Below are positions 23,011 through 34,870 of a DNA stretch of 64,000 nucleotides, piece by piece. The notes beneath the pieces are model-generated. The model saw nothing but the letters and a program-made list of their open reading frames with translations. It had not been told where the DNA came from and did not search any database. The number at the start of each line of letters is the position of its first letter. Position 1 is the stretch's first letter. This DNA comes from Adiantum capillus-veneris (Eukaryota; Streptophyta; Polypodiopsida; Polypodiales; Pteridaceae), in assembly GCA_014529385.2 (NCBI GenBank), contig CM043953.1, positions 99,141,342 to 99,205,341 on the forward strand, read 5' to 3'. A program made the position numbers and the translations under genes.

Positions 23011-23975
23011 AACTTTTGACTACCCAATCCCCAGAAACTTCAATGGAGCTCAACTTTAGATAAGGACAAACACATGCACATCAAATGAGTTTTCATAGTT
23101 GATCATCGGAATTACAACAGGCAAAGGACATTCCAAGATCTCTCATAATCTTCTTGGCCCGAACATAAAGACTATGCGCTGCTGGAAAAAAATCTTCTTG
23201 GACACATGAACATTTATCTGGATTCTTTGAGTTAAATGAAATGGAGTGAATTGAGGGCCATTTTGATCATCCATTAAAGCCAACCATGAAGCTCCCAAGA
23301 AGGCACACCTGAATTAACCTCTGATTTTGCCAAAATTTCAGTAGCATAATAACATAAATGGCTCAAAAGACCAAAAAACCAGCCATCATAACTTGGAACA
23401 ATTTTGGCAGAGTTTCCCCAGAAATAGAGCAGTAGGAACCCAAAATATAGACTGTATATGTATGCATAAACTGTCAACAATAGAAACCGAGCATCAAGTA
23501 GGACTCACTAGTACATAGCCTATGGCGAGGTCACAAAAAGGGTGCTCCAGCTACCTGTATCACCGAAAGGATCTCTACATTTGAGAATCCCCCAGCTCAA
23601 TAAAAACCTCACGCTATCGACCCTCACACGAAGGCTAATGCAAATCGCGTATAGTCAAGTCTCAGAAATGACTATCTTCCAGACCAAGACTCAGAAATGG
23701 CTGGGACTGCCAAATACAACCAAGTATGGCTCCACAAATGCGTACAATGGCAGTTTCCACAAGTAACGTACAATCCAGCAGACAATGCGCTCAAATAGGC
23801 GCCAAGTGATGCATACCCACAACAACTGCAAGTGACATCACTGCTAGTATATCACTGTACTCCACCTACCTGTACCTGTGTGAATCACTTGTACCTGTAC
23901 CTGTCCCTGTAACCTGTAACCTGTAATCCCGAATCTCGAAGCTTGAAGCTCGAAGCACAAGGTACTCGAAGAAGA

Positions 23976-23993
23976 TCCTCTGTGGGGGCGCCA
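23976..23993 (-). promoter_or_regulatory. Gypsy-1 primer-binding site
   Basis: Minus strand TGGCGCCCCCACAGAGGA, six bases inside the 5' LTR end. It begins TGG, complementary to a tRNA CCA tail. The same 18-mer with two substitutions is found at 38369-38386 for Gypsy-2. I did not identify the tRNA. The 23011-23975 stretch around it is untranslated leader. Confidence 0.75.
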
Positions 23994-23999
23994 AAAGAA

Positions 24000-24167
24000 T
24001 GTGAGCGGGATGAAAACACACACAACGCCTCTATAACGACCCGACACACACTCTTAGGAAGATACACACACACACTATGGGGCACCACTCGGCTTAGACA
24101 ACACACCTGGCCGAGACAGGGAACACACCTCTGGAGTGAGAGGAGAGAGACTATCCACTTGCCCACT

Positions 24168-24215
<48 letters not shown>

Positions 24216-25159
24216 AAAAACTCAGCTCAAAAGTGGAGAATTTCTGATGTTTAGATACAATTGAGCTTGGGCCAACACCAATGGGGCAAATAGCTCACAC
24301 AATATGGGTAAAATAAGCCAGATACAATCACAAACTAGAGCAGAAACTTCGCTCATAGGAGAAACTTACACAGAAAAACAGTAGGAAAAGAGTGAGGAAA
24401 TTTGGAAAAATGGACAGCACCATCGCGTCCGGAACGGCCCAAAACCCCAGTGTACAATGTCAAAGTGCTCAAATCTGACCTCGGATGAGCAGTTTACGGC
24501 CAAAACAAGCTAAAAAATGAGCAAAAAAACACACCTGCGGCTGTTCCTCCTCTCTTCTCCACATTTTTTTTGGTCTTCTCTCTGTTTTTTCAGTTCCCAC
24601 ACTTAGCTTTATTATTTGGGCACCCTTGGACTTTTAGATGACCTCAAACGGACCCCGAACAGGCCAAAAACTGACCTCGCAATGCATAGTTGTCACTTTT
24701 TTGCATCATCCGCACACCTGGCACTCAGTTTTTCCAAATAATGCATCTCGAAACCACGTGAAGTGGCCCCAAAAAGTGGTCCTCATGATGACCTTTCTGC
24801 ATAAGTATCACAAGAAAACACCCACGTCGTGTCCATACTTCTCCGCGTGCAAGTATTGACCCCGTTCGACCTCCTGACGCCACTCGATGCCATCTGACAC
24901 ACCTGCTTACCTCATGTCATCGGCCCGCGGATAGCTTCCTCGAGAAGTTTTACGCGCTACCAACTCCTCCTTATTGTAGAAAAAACACATTGGTACTGGT
25001 AATATTGAAAATCGATGCACTATGTACACCCTGTCCTACCTGTACACATGTGGGCCCCACGTAACCACCTGGCTATGGAAAATGGGCAAACCTTTATTTG
25101 ATGCACCATGCATGTATATGTTCATATGCGCAATCCCTTGCTCCAAAAAACTCCTGACA
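24000..25159 (-). repeat. Gypsy-1 5' LTR
   Basis: The direct-repeat partner of 16433-17588, 1160 bp, with (CA)n at about 24172-24212. It starts TGTGAGCGGG in plus-strand reading and ends CCTGACA, followed by the target duplication GCGG. Confidence 0.95.
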
Positions 25160-25365
25160 GCGGTGAGGCGGTTGAGCGCGGCATGGTGGTAGGTCCCTCT
25201 TCTTTGCAGCGAGGAATCTTCCAGGAAGGCGAGCGTGGGGCGATGAGTGACACCCTCTTGCTCTCTTAAGCTTGCTAAATTAGTCTAGTTGTGTGCTTGC
25301 AGCCATTTGTGGCTCGCACACAGTGTATGGCAAGTCCCTTGCTTTGACATGTGCGACAGATACGC
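25160..25365 (+). mobile_element. 5' LTR of RLX-1, second part
   Basis: Sequence that resumes after the Gypsy-1 insertion and leads to the primer-binding site at 25373. The LTR 3' end should lie at about 25354-25370 (GCGACAGATACGCATATTT). Assigned by position only. Confidence 0.5.
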
Positions 25366-25372
25366 ATATTTT

Positions 25373-25390
25373 TGGTGCCGCTCCCAGGGA
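25373..25390 (+). promoter_or_regulatory. RLX-1 primer-binding site
   Basis: TGGTGCCGCTCCCAGGGA preceded by ATTTT. It resembles the TGGCGCCGTTGCCGGGGA-type PBS of plant Gypsy elements primed by tRNA-Asp and differs from the PBS of Gypsy-1 and Gypsy-2. It fixes the element's orientation (plus). Confidence 0.7.
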
Positions 25391-26700
25391 AATGCCCTGC
25401 ACTAAGCTCGAATAGCACTCTATGCTTGCTTTGTAGTGCAATGAGATATGTACGGAAGGTAGAGAAAGAAGGTGCGTGGCTTGTTGAGAAGGATTTGTGA
25501 ACTTTGTTTTTGATGTAGTGTACTATTTTCTGTTAATAAGGTGTTAGATTTTTTGGTGTAAGGTACTGTTTTCTGTTGATAAGATGTTAGCTTTAAGGTA
25601 TTACATCTATAATGTTAGATCTATAAGATACATTAAGTAGATATGTTAGTTAATTAGTTGTTGTAGTATTGTGTTAGTGTGTAATAGTAGCTCTGTTAGT
25701 TGCAAGTAGGTAGGTTAGGTGTGTGTGTGCTCGTGCGCATGGCGCAGCCGTGACGACCTTATCCAAAAAAATAAAATAAAATAAAATTTAAAATTTAAAA
25801 TTTAAAATTTAAAATTTAAGGACTTGGATTGGGAACATTCCCCAAGCCCAAGCCCAAGCCCAGGCTCGGGCCTCAGTCACCCTTTGGAATTACTTATTTT
25901 AGCCTCACGTCTAAGTAAAAATCGACCCTTTTGAGGACCATCGGAGCTTTGAGTAACCGAACACTATGCTGTAAAGCACACCACGACCTCCCGATACACT
26001 CGATTCAAGCTATCACACACTCTAATCCAAAAACCAATCGTAAAAAGACATTAAAAAACATCAAAAAACGGGATACAAAACGCCCAAAAAATTAAGCGGT
26101 TAACCTTCGAGGGTTTTCGTCGACGCTTGTAGGGTGCCAAAGGCACATGCATCTACGCTCTGGTTGTGTGCTAGAGGCCGAGCAACTAGCGAGCATTTGG
26201 ACTTACGCGAGTTCTCAATACCCACCTACCTTAGGTTCCGGGGCCCTCAACGGGAACCCAAGGTAGTATCACTCAGGACTCACATATTGTGTCTATTGAA
26301 TCTTCCTTCAACAACGACGTCGTGGAGGGTTACCCAATGCCTAATCGTGATAGCCCAAGCCAAGACATGCATGCCATGTGCCCACGTTCCGGGCCGAGCG
26401 TGCTTAGCCGCTTGAAGGAAACCTTTAGTAGAGCCACTCACTCTGAACATGGAGCTAACGATGTAAATGAGGGGGTGGGGAAGTAAATCCACCATGCATG
26501 ACCAACGTAGACCCCATGCTCTTGGAGAGTGTGCACGTGAATACTCCATTCACTGCACCCCCTGACTCTTCAGAGCTATTCTCCTCTGAGGTTATATTAC
26601 CTGATGGTAGAAGCCTTGCCGAAGTGCAAGAGGTTGAGTGATATATTATTGCGGCTAGGGAAAAGGAAATCCAGAGCTTACGCAAGGTAGAGCAATGAAG
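25391..26700 (+). other. RLX-1 leader with short tandem repeats
   Basis: No convincing coding region. TGTTAG/GTGTAG-rich sequence covers 25500-25720; (AAATA)n and (AAATTTA)n occupy about 25766-25819; a CCCAAG repeat lies at 25841-25866. Open frames at 26134-26549 on both strands overlap one another and show no domain. Confidence 0.55.
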
Positions 26701-26710
26701 AGAGTTAAAA

Positions 26711-29160
26711 GTGAAAGCCCCTATGTCAATATCCTTGCTAGGAGAGCAATCAAGTGCTCCTAAATTAGTGACCACTAAGAGTCAACCCATAGAGAGCCAC
26801 ATTGCATCTAGTTCAAAGGACACCCATAACACCTCAATCCTAGATGGAGCGTTCATAAATGAGAAATTGGAGTACGAACTACAAATAGAAACACTAACCG
26901 ACCTATACACAGGTCACATCTATCACGTGGGTTGGTTAGATGTCCTACAATCCACAACGGGTGCTACTAGTGTAGAGGATCAACAACAAAGAGTTTGTGA
27001 GGTCATCCATAGGGTTATTGAGCTAGAGAGAAAGAACAAGGGGATCCACATGCCTTCAACGGGTTTCATGAGATTCTTGGATATAAGGAAGTCTAAACAA
27101 CCGACCTTATTGCAAATGGAGACTCCCTCGGTAAGTTCAATGGATCCTCCATATGTTGTTTTGCCAGGAGTCTTAGTGCAGTCTGAGCCCACAAGTGATA
27201 GCTTTATCTTTCCAAGTCTAGTTCATCTTTCCCTTGATGACACCACGGCTACCATGCCTACCCCAATGATGGGCATGCCAAGAAACATGCCATGGACCTA
27301 ATTTGTTAGTAAAGCACCATTGCATGGTAGCTCAATGCCTGCAACAATACCTACAAGTGTGTATCAATCGTATACATCTATGGGTCCTCGTACTCATGTA
27401 GCCCATACCCCTCCCATTGTCTCAACAACCTATGCTCCACAACCACAACACCAAGCTCTTATTTCAATGAGACCATACCGGCTAGCATTAGAATGTCACA
27501 TCTGACGTCTACTATGCCTAGGGTCACACATATGAACTTTGGGCCACCACATGGCACAACACCATACCAAACATGGACCTCAAGGGCTTCCTATGCACCA
27601 AGCCCAATGCCAATACCTACTCCAAATGTAGTCTCTAGAGCACCATCACCCACGGTGCGTGCTCACTTAGGTGACTTGGCAACATTTTCTCAAGCTATCG
27701 ATCGATCTATTGGTGAGAATATGCGTAACACACCTGATAGAGAACCTAGAAGTAAGGTAGTACAAATAGCCAAGCTCACATAAAAATTTAGTGGAGACGG
27801 GGATGTGAGAAAGCATATCGAAGTGTTTGAACAAATATGCGATTCTCTGGGAGAACACAATGACTTGCATAAGAGAAATGCTTTAAGCCTAACCTTGAGT
27901 GGGAAGGCTGGGATTGGGGTATAGAACCCTAAGGGTGGAAGAAAAAAACGATTTACCCTACTCTTAGGAGACTATTCTTGAAAGAATACATACAAGAGGG
28001 AGTGCTTTGGGGTGTAGCCTCTCACCTCCAGAAAGCCCAACGAGAGGAAGGACAGTCGGTGAGAGACATTATTAGTCGCTTGAAGCATTTGAATTCTCGT
28101 TGTAATCCAAATGAGTGCTTCAATAATAATCAATTGCTTGATAGATTCATTAGGGGATTACAACATGAGGATATCTACAATGGCCTAGTCATTAGAGGTA
28201 TCACCACTTGAGAAGCAGTCACCACCAATGGGATCCAGTTGGAGGATAATTTAATGGTTCAAGGAGAAAGAGTGTTTGTTGAGCCTAAATCTACTAGCTC
28301 GCAAGAATCGGGGCATCAGGTAATGACCCTAAAGCCTATTGCTAAGGAGCCAAAGATATCCGAGATGACTTAAGCAAATCTCACCAAGGCCATTCAAGAG
28401 AGTCTTAGAGGCAATTGTGCTCCGCAAAACAATCATATGTATCCAAGAAGGGAGCAACAATGGTGCTCAATATGCTATGGTCCGTATAGTATCAATGAAT
28501 GCCCTACTTTTAGAGTAAAATTCAATGGGAATTGCAATGCCTGTGGGAGGTATGGTCATCAAGCTAAGGATTGCATAGTATTTAAGCGCGCGATGGACAA
28601 TAGACCAACCTTAGCATGGACTCGAGTGCTTGCATTGATGCCAGCCCCACCTCTTGAACAAACATCACAACACGTGGTCCCTAGGGCCCAAAATGTTTTT
28701 CAAAAAACACCCTTACCACCTCCAGTGCTAGGACGCAACCACCACATGCGAGAATCATGTCTTTGAATCAAGTGGGTTGTGAGTCATCTATTGCTTGTTT
28801 GAAAGGCTGTGAAGAAGATATAGACCCTAATATTGCCTATGGGATTAATGTGCTTGAAGAAATTCCACAATAGTACATGGAGGACTATTGGGGATAAGTC
28901 AAACATGTCTATCAAATAGCTGCTCTTGCTGGAAGAGGCCAAAATATCAATTACACTGCCAAGAGACCACCTTTACAATGCTATGAGTGTGGAGGTCCAC
29001 ATCATGTAGCCGAGTGTCCTATTAGGCTACAAAATAATCCTACACTAATGCAAACCAATCAAGCAAGCATGTCTACAATGCTGATATCATGTGTAATCGA
29101 TGTGGCATAGATCATTTGATTACCCAATGTCCAAATAATCCAACTGCACCAAAGATCACG
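26711..29160 (+). pseudogene. RLX-1 gag-like region with several zinc knuckles, broken
   Basis: Plus-strand segments read in series: 26711-27301 (helical, DLYTGHIYHVGWLDVLQS), a Pro/Thr/Met-rich linker (27320-27660), then 27690-28211 with KHIEVFEQICDSLGEHNDL-like sequence and RDIISRLKHLNSRCNPNEC, LLDRFIRGLQHEDIYNGLVI, a retrotransposon gag core. Cys motifs follow: CSICYGPYSINEC (His missing, about 28464), CNACGRYGHQAKDC (28532-28575), CYECGGPHHVAEC (28979-29017) and CNRCGIDHLITQC (29092-29130, shifted frame). Four Cys motifs in one gag is unusual; plant gags usually have one or two. Frames are broken by several stops and indels. Confidence 0.65.
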
Positions 29161-29208
29161 TCATTAAACTTGATTGAGGTTACCTAGGAGCTATCACAAA
29201 GTGCACCT

Positions 29209-30245
29209 GTGGTACCAATAAATGTACTCACACGATTGATGCTCCAAAAACAAAATTATATTCTTGAAGAAAGAGACACATCATCAATTGCCCAATCTCA
29301 AAAGAAGAAGAAAACACGAAGGAAGAGATCGCAAAAAGCAGAGAAGTTAGACCCCAGTTCAAAAACCAACATAGGGACTGGTGATGACGCCGTATATATG
29401 AACGCTGTTGAAGAGGATTCTGATTTAGGTGAAACCATGGAGACCAAAATGACCTCTAAGAAAGAAACCAACAAGGAAGATCGTCAAGAGCCACAATGGC
29501 CAGGACCCAAGAAGAAGATACCAACTTATCCAAACCCTACAAAGGAGATCGAGCGAGTCAAGCAATTAAAGAGTTTGGTAGAAGAGACCCAAAGGGATCT
29601 GGAGCCAGCACCTAGGCAGATCAAGATTATAGATAGAGTGTTCCCTACATGACAACAACCTCACCAAGTCCATAGACCCTTATTCATACCTAGTGTCATC
29701 CAAGAAGAAAGCGACTTAACGTCATGGGAAAGTGGGTGTCCTCACTTCTTGTTGGAAAGAATGTTTACAGAGAGACTACCTGACCCTATCAAAGAAATAG
29801 AGATCCCATCTTTCCCACGTCAAGGGACTAAAGCCCAAAAGGTGCCGTTAAATATTGCCAAATTGAGGATTTCATGGCTTCAAAAGTTAGAACCACCATC
29901 ATGTCCAAACTATGGAGGCGGTCCAGGGCGGGCAACAAGAGAGGCGACCTCTAAACACACCTCAAAGCTCCCATGCTGCTCAATTGGGGCTGGGGCAACC
30001 ACAAGCACAACAAAACAACAAACCCACAGCCAAGCCCAAACAAGATAGGGGCACCACCTAGTTATGGGATGCGAACTAGGACTCAAGAGAGATTTTTTCA
30101 CAACCAAGAAGATACACCACAAAACACACACAAGCAACCTCACACCAAGACACACGAGCAAAGGGAAGAGAGAGAGGAATGGATCTTGCGTAATACCTTA
30201 TTTGTGACTTGCAAATGGAGATGGCTCGTTATGATGCTATCGTAA
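29209..30245 (+). pseudogene. RLX-1 basic downstream ORF, no pol domains
   Basis: 29209-29652 is Lys/Arg/Glu-rich (KKKKTRRKRSQKAEKL) with a likely coiled coil (ERVKQLKSLVEETQRDL); 29749-30048 continues (LNIAKLRISWLQKLEPPS) and ends in Thr/Gln-rich sequence. I see no protease, RT or integrase motif before the Gypsy-2 LTR begins at about 30250. This suggests a non-autonomous element, or one whose pol was deleted. Confidence 0.45.
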
Positions 30246-30249
30246 AGCT

Positions 30250-32475
30250 TGTGCAAAACTAACTCAATGCTTAGTGAATGCTAAACATTGCCAACACAAA
30301 CACACTGTCTTAGGGTGTGGGAAACCTCTCACCACAATACCCTCTTACAATGGACACAAAATTGTCAATGAAAACACACTAAAACACTTGCTAAAACAAG
30401 GTCAATCGATAGAAACTCAAAATACACAAGTCACCTTGAATTCACCAAACCGTATTGCACAAATGAAAGGACGAATATTTGAATGTCGAATCACGCCTTT
30501 GATGCACCAAACCTCAATTTATTGATGATGGAGGAGCATATAGAATACTGGTTTTGAGGTTTTTGAACTCACGCTCTCCCACTTGCAATGTGTAGCTTGA
30601 AAGTTTCTCTTACACCAAAAGTGAAGCTCACAAAGTGGTTGCTACGCCTAAGTCTCTCCTCACGCATAGAGTGTTTGGGTGCTATGTGAGATATTGGAGG
30701 TTGTTTTACAAGAAGGAAAGGGGTCTATTTATAGGTTGGAGACCCTCATTAAGATTATTCAGAAATTCTAAATTACAAGCTAACAAATCAGGATTATGAT
30801 TTTTTTTTAATATCAAAACATTGCGGGCCTTCTTTGTCTACTTGAGTCATGGTGTGGGCTCAAAAGAGAGCATTATTGATGGTAGATAAAGTGAAAGAAG
30901 AGTTTTAAGGAAGGAGAGAGAGAGAGTTACTATGCACATGTCTTGAGGTGAGGTGTCTTTTATGGTTCGGTCAATGGCTATTTTGTGTTAGTATGTTAGT
31001 GGTTAGTGTTAGTAATCACTAGAAAGTTAATGATATATTTACAATGGGTAGAATGAGGTGGATGGTTCAAGTAAGATGGTTGAATGAAGCGAGGAAATCC
31101 TTATGATGGTGAAGATTGAAGAAGTACTTACTTGTGTAGGTTCCCAAAATGACTATCGATCATCTTCTTCTTCTTCTCTTCTTTATGCCACCACCGTCAA
31201 GGTTGATTACCGCGATGAAAATGTCAATTCGGTTGATGATATTTCTCAATTTGCAAAGGTTAAGCATGGTTTACATGCTGAATTTTATGTATATAGAGAA
31301 GGGGTAAGATGGAATTGTACTTTGGAAGTAATAGAGAGAGGCATAGAGATGAAGGGGAGGTTAATGGTGAAGAAGGTGAGAGAAACCATGGAAGGTGTAG
31401 GTTTGAGTGAGAGATTGAGAGGAATGAGTGTGTGTGTGTAGAAGTGTGGAAAGAGGTGAGAGAAGACTATGGGCTACTTGTGAGAAAAGTGGGTAGACTG
31501 GGGTCCACTCAAAAAATCCTAGCTCACCAGTGGTGGCTCCAAAAATCACCAAAATGTTTGAGGTGATTATTCAGCTCTTGGTTCACATTTTCTCTTTTGA
31601 CCACCACTTCAAATTCGGAGTGGAGATGGATATAAAAAATCCCACCAAAATACCTATTTTTCTTCACAAAAAAGTCTTTAGTGGCTCCCCTTTTGTTGAA
31701 TTTACATATGGCTCCAAAGGTGAGCCCCTCCTTGCATGAGAGCATGACCTAATTGATTCTTAGGGGTTTGAAAATATACATGGTTGTGGATTATGCATAA
31801 ATATAATAGATGGATATGATGAAAAAAAACAGGCTAGTATATATAAACTATTCATGGAATCTAGAATAGTGTCAGCTATATATAAAAATATAAAATGGAA
31901 AAAGAGATATATGAAAATATAAGGAATCAAATGAGGGGACCCCCATTTGTTTTTATTGAAGTATATTTATTTACAAGAGATAAGAAAAAATACCTCTAGG
32001 AATTTAGTGAAAGGCAATGACTGATGGTGAAAGGTATTTTTGAGGTTTTTCCTTGGAGTGGATTCTCACCCAAAAATAAGAGAAGCTTGCATGAAAATAT
32101 TTCTATATGGAATACATAGCTAAGAAATATTATGGTAATGGTGAGTCAATGTATATAGAATACATAGGAAAATAACACGCACCTAGGTAGAAATATTTAA
32201 ATAAATACCAAAATAACTATAAAAATTTCTTATATTTAGGCCCTATATACAATGAAATATTTACACACAAATAGGCCATAATATATTTTATTTTTTTGAT
32301 TCAACTAGCCCAATGACTAGCTAGCTGAGGGTTTTAAGAAGATATGGGAAAAGTCCCCTAACTCACACACGCCTATGTACAATGAAAAGGTAAGAATAGC
32401 CACAATGTATAGGTGATTTTAGTAGCATGAGGTAGCTCACTATGACAATTACAGAGAGCCAAAAAATGTCTATCA
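30250..32475 (-). repeat. Gypsy-2 3' LTR (left end uncertain)
   Basis: The right edge is well set: minus strand GGGGGAGGGCTAA (polypurine tract) then TGATAGACAT at 32475. Leftward it contains a minus-strand TATA box (30726-30733) and AATAAA (about 30518), in the order expected for U3-R-U5. The left edge, somewhere in 30240-30310, could not be fixed because the matching 5' LTR is missing. An internal ORF at 31103-31441 has no recognisable domain; 31880-32300 is AT-rich. Confidence 0.55.
30726..30733 (-). promoter_or_regulatory. TATA box in Gypsy-2 LTR
   Basis: Minus strand CCTATAAATAGACCCC. A strong TATA match, reading left, about 210 bp before an AATAAA at 30518-30523 on the same strand. Confidence 0.6.
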
Positions 32476-32489
32476 TTAGCCCTCCCCCA
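32476..32489 (-). promoter_or_regulatory. Gypsy-2 polypurine tract
   Basis: Minus strand TGGGGGAGGGCTAA directly before the LTR start TGATAG. Confidence 0.7.
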
Positions 32490-32503
32490 GGATGATGGTA
32501 TAT

Positions 32504-33560
32504 TCATGTACCAGCATAAAGAATCTTTTGCAAAGAGAGTGCTTTTGAGTCCTCTATGGTATCTGGCCCCTTGACATGATATTCATTGTGTGGCTTTTTG
32601 TCACACTCATGCTTCATGCAACAAAACTTACATGAGATAGTCGTTTTTTGACAGTTCTTTAGTAGATCCTTTGGTAGAAGGCGACTCAAATAGGGCTTCA
32701 AGCGATACCCGTTTACCTTCCTGGAGTGCTCTTTACCATTCAAATCCATAAGTTGATAGTAACTTGAATTGAAAGCCTTCTTGACTATGTATGGTCCTTG
32801 CCATCTAGTTTCAAACTTGGCATCAAAACGATTGTCGAGTCGATTTTCATACCTTAGCACAAGCTCTCCTTCCTTGATGCCTTTGTCCTTGAGTTTCTTG
32901 TCAAGCTTCTCCTTTGCTTGTATAGATTTCCTTTTGTAGCACTCATAAGCTGCTTCTCTTTTCCACTCAATCTCCACAAATGTAAGAAGTCGATCCATCC
33001 ATACCTCTTGATCATCTTATGCACCTCTACCATGAAGCCACCTTGTTGGAATGTTGAGCTCGATAGGTTGCAAAGCCTCTGGACCATAGACCAAGTGAAA
33101 TAGTGTGAACTCCGTGGCTTCCCTATATGTGGTTCGATATGCCCACAAGGCACCATCCAAGAAGTCATCCCATAACTTTTTTTTGTTTTGCACTATCTTT
33201 CTAATGATGCCTGCAATGACACCATTAGCCTTCTCCACCAAACCATTTGACTGTGGGTAGTATGGTGTGCTATGACGATGTAGAATGTGAAGCTCTTCAC
33301 AAACTTCTGTGAGTAAACCCTTCTTGAACCTTGGACCATTATCAGAAACAATCTCCAGAGGTGTGCCAAATCTACAACAAATATTAGTGTAGACAAACTT
33401 GTTCACTGTTTTTCCATTTACCTTGGCCACACTTTGAGCCTCTACCTACCTAGTCATGTAGTCTACAACCACTAGAATGTAGAGTTTACCATTCTTTGTT
33501 CTAGGTAGAGGATCCATAGCATCATTGCCCCACTTCTCAAAGGGTCCATTTGGAAGTACT
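32504..33560 (-). pseudogene. Gypsy-2 integrase
   Basis: 33560-33430 reads WGNDAMDPL (core Asp) and DYMTR then TAG (family Trp) then VEAQ. 33430-33017 has the second Asp (LEIVSDNGPRFKKG), the catalytic Glu (SNGLVEKANGVIAG) and ALWAYRTTYREATEFT. After a frameshift near 33010, 32998-32504 gives the C-terminal part (RYENRLDNRFDAKFETRWQG, PYIVKKAFNSSYYQLMDLNG). All three catalytic acids are present at residue level, unlike Gypsy-1, but frames are broken. Confidence 0.9.
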
Positions 33561-33562
33561 AT

Positions 33563-34870
33563 TTACTTCGGACCATGCACCAGCATTTTATTTCCATTTA
33601 CCTGATAGTTGTGACAACTTTTACACCAATGTTGGACATCCACATGCAAGCTTGGCCAAACATACCCCGCAAGCAAAATCTCCTTCACAGTTAATTCTTG
33701 GGCAAAATGACCACCAGATGCCTCTTCATGCAAACCTTTTAGAACAACTAGAATTTCCTCGATAGTTGGTACTCTATTGCACACTTGATCCTTCCCTCTT
33801 TGATAGAGGGATACTTCTAGGAAGAGATAGAAAATTGCCTTCTTCATGAGTCTCCTCTTCTGAGCTTTAGTGAAGTCTTGTGGAAACTCGCCCTCCAAAA
33901 TGTAGCCAATAATTGGAGCCAATGACTCCAACCCTTGGTATCTTGGTTGCTTGACAACTGTTGCCACCATGATGACCTGCACTTCTTTCTCAACACATGT
34001 AACTACTTGTTGTGCAAGTAAATCCGCATCTTCACTTTGTTTCCTAGGAATATGATATAGTTGCACTTCTTCAAACTGATTAAACAATCTACGAATGGCA
34101 TAAAATTTTGTCCTTAGACTTTCATTTTTGCATGCCCAAATGCCTAAAATCTGCTTCACAATGAGAAGTGCATCCCCTTTTACCATGAGACATTGTATAC
34201 CTTGGCCAATGCACATCTTTAAACCATGAAGTAGTGTGTCGTATTCTGCTTCATTGTTGCTAATTGAACCTGGTAGATTGACCTTCTCTTTCATGACCAC
34301 CTCTCCACTTGGGTTGAGCAACACTAGCCCTCCCCGTGATTTTCCTGTGACTCGTTGAAAATCTCCATCAAAGAACAAGGTAAAAACATTAGAAATACTT
34401 TTAGGTGGTGGCAATGGTAGGGTTTTTACTTCAAGCACCTTAATCTCCTTCTCATGTACGCTATAAGTGAGAATCCGTGCCAATTGTGCATGCACACTAT
34501 CTTCTACCTTGAAAGAGTATTGGAAATCTTGCAACTCCATAATCCACTTAGAGATCCTAGTACTAATATTCATTTGAGATGACACCCAAGGGAACAAATT
34601 TTTTGCAGTGAGAATCACAAAAGGTTTTGGTAGCAAGTAGGATCTTAACTTTCTCACCGCAAACATGAGAGAAAGCATCATGAGTTATGCCTCCGTGTAG
34701 CCTCTCTCCAAGGCATTCATGACCCTACTAGCAAAATAGATGGGTTGCATCTTGGTACCATGGGGATCTTGTTGTAGCAAAACAACACCAATTATTTCTT
34801 TCCCAACACTAGAGCTAACAAAGAATGAGTACTCCCAACAAGGAGTCATAAGTGTTGGTAGCTTTGACAT
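33563..34870 (-). pseudogene. Gypsy-2 RNase H, second RNase H, integrase zinc domain
   Basis: 34870-34685 (YSFFVSSSVGKEIIGVVLLQ) and 34681-33563. The latter holds the RT-linked RNase H end (LMFAVRKLRSYLLPKPFV), the plant-type RNase H (TLFFDGDFQRVTGKSRGGLV, SNNEAEYDTLLHGLKMC, VKGDALLIVKQ) and the integrase HHCC region, where the last motif reads CKSCHNYQ so the final Cys is Tyr. A TGA separates the two parts. Confidence 0.9.

Larger units (their letters stand above)
16433..25159 (-). mobile_element. Gypsy-1: complete Ty3/Gypsy LTR retrotransposon with dual RNase H
   Basis: Two near-identical direct repeats, 16433-17588 and 24000-25159, both beginning TGTGAGCGGG and ending CCTGACA, flank the interior. 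GCGG at 16429-16432 and again at 25160-25163 is the likely target-site duplication (4-5 bp). The interior reads right to left: PBS, gag, protease, RT, RNase H, second RNase H, integrase, polypurine tract. A second, plant-type RNase H is a hallmark of the Tat branch of Gypsy elements. Coding frames are broken in several places, so the copy is not autonomous. It sits inside the 5' LTR of RLX-1. Confidence 0.95.

Noticed and set aside
25841-25866. CCCAAG repeat considered as a CRISPR-like or telomere-like array
   Set aside because: Only about four short units, no spacer structure, and it lacks the plant telomere unit TTTAGGG.
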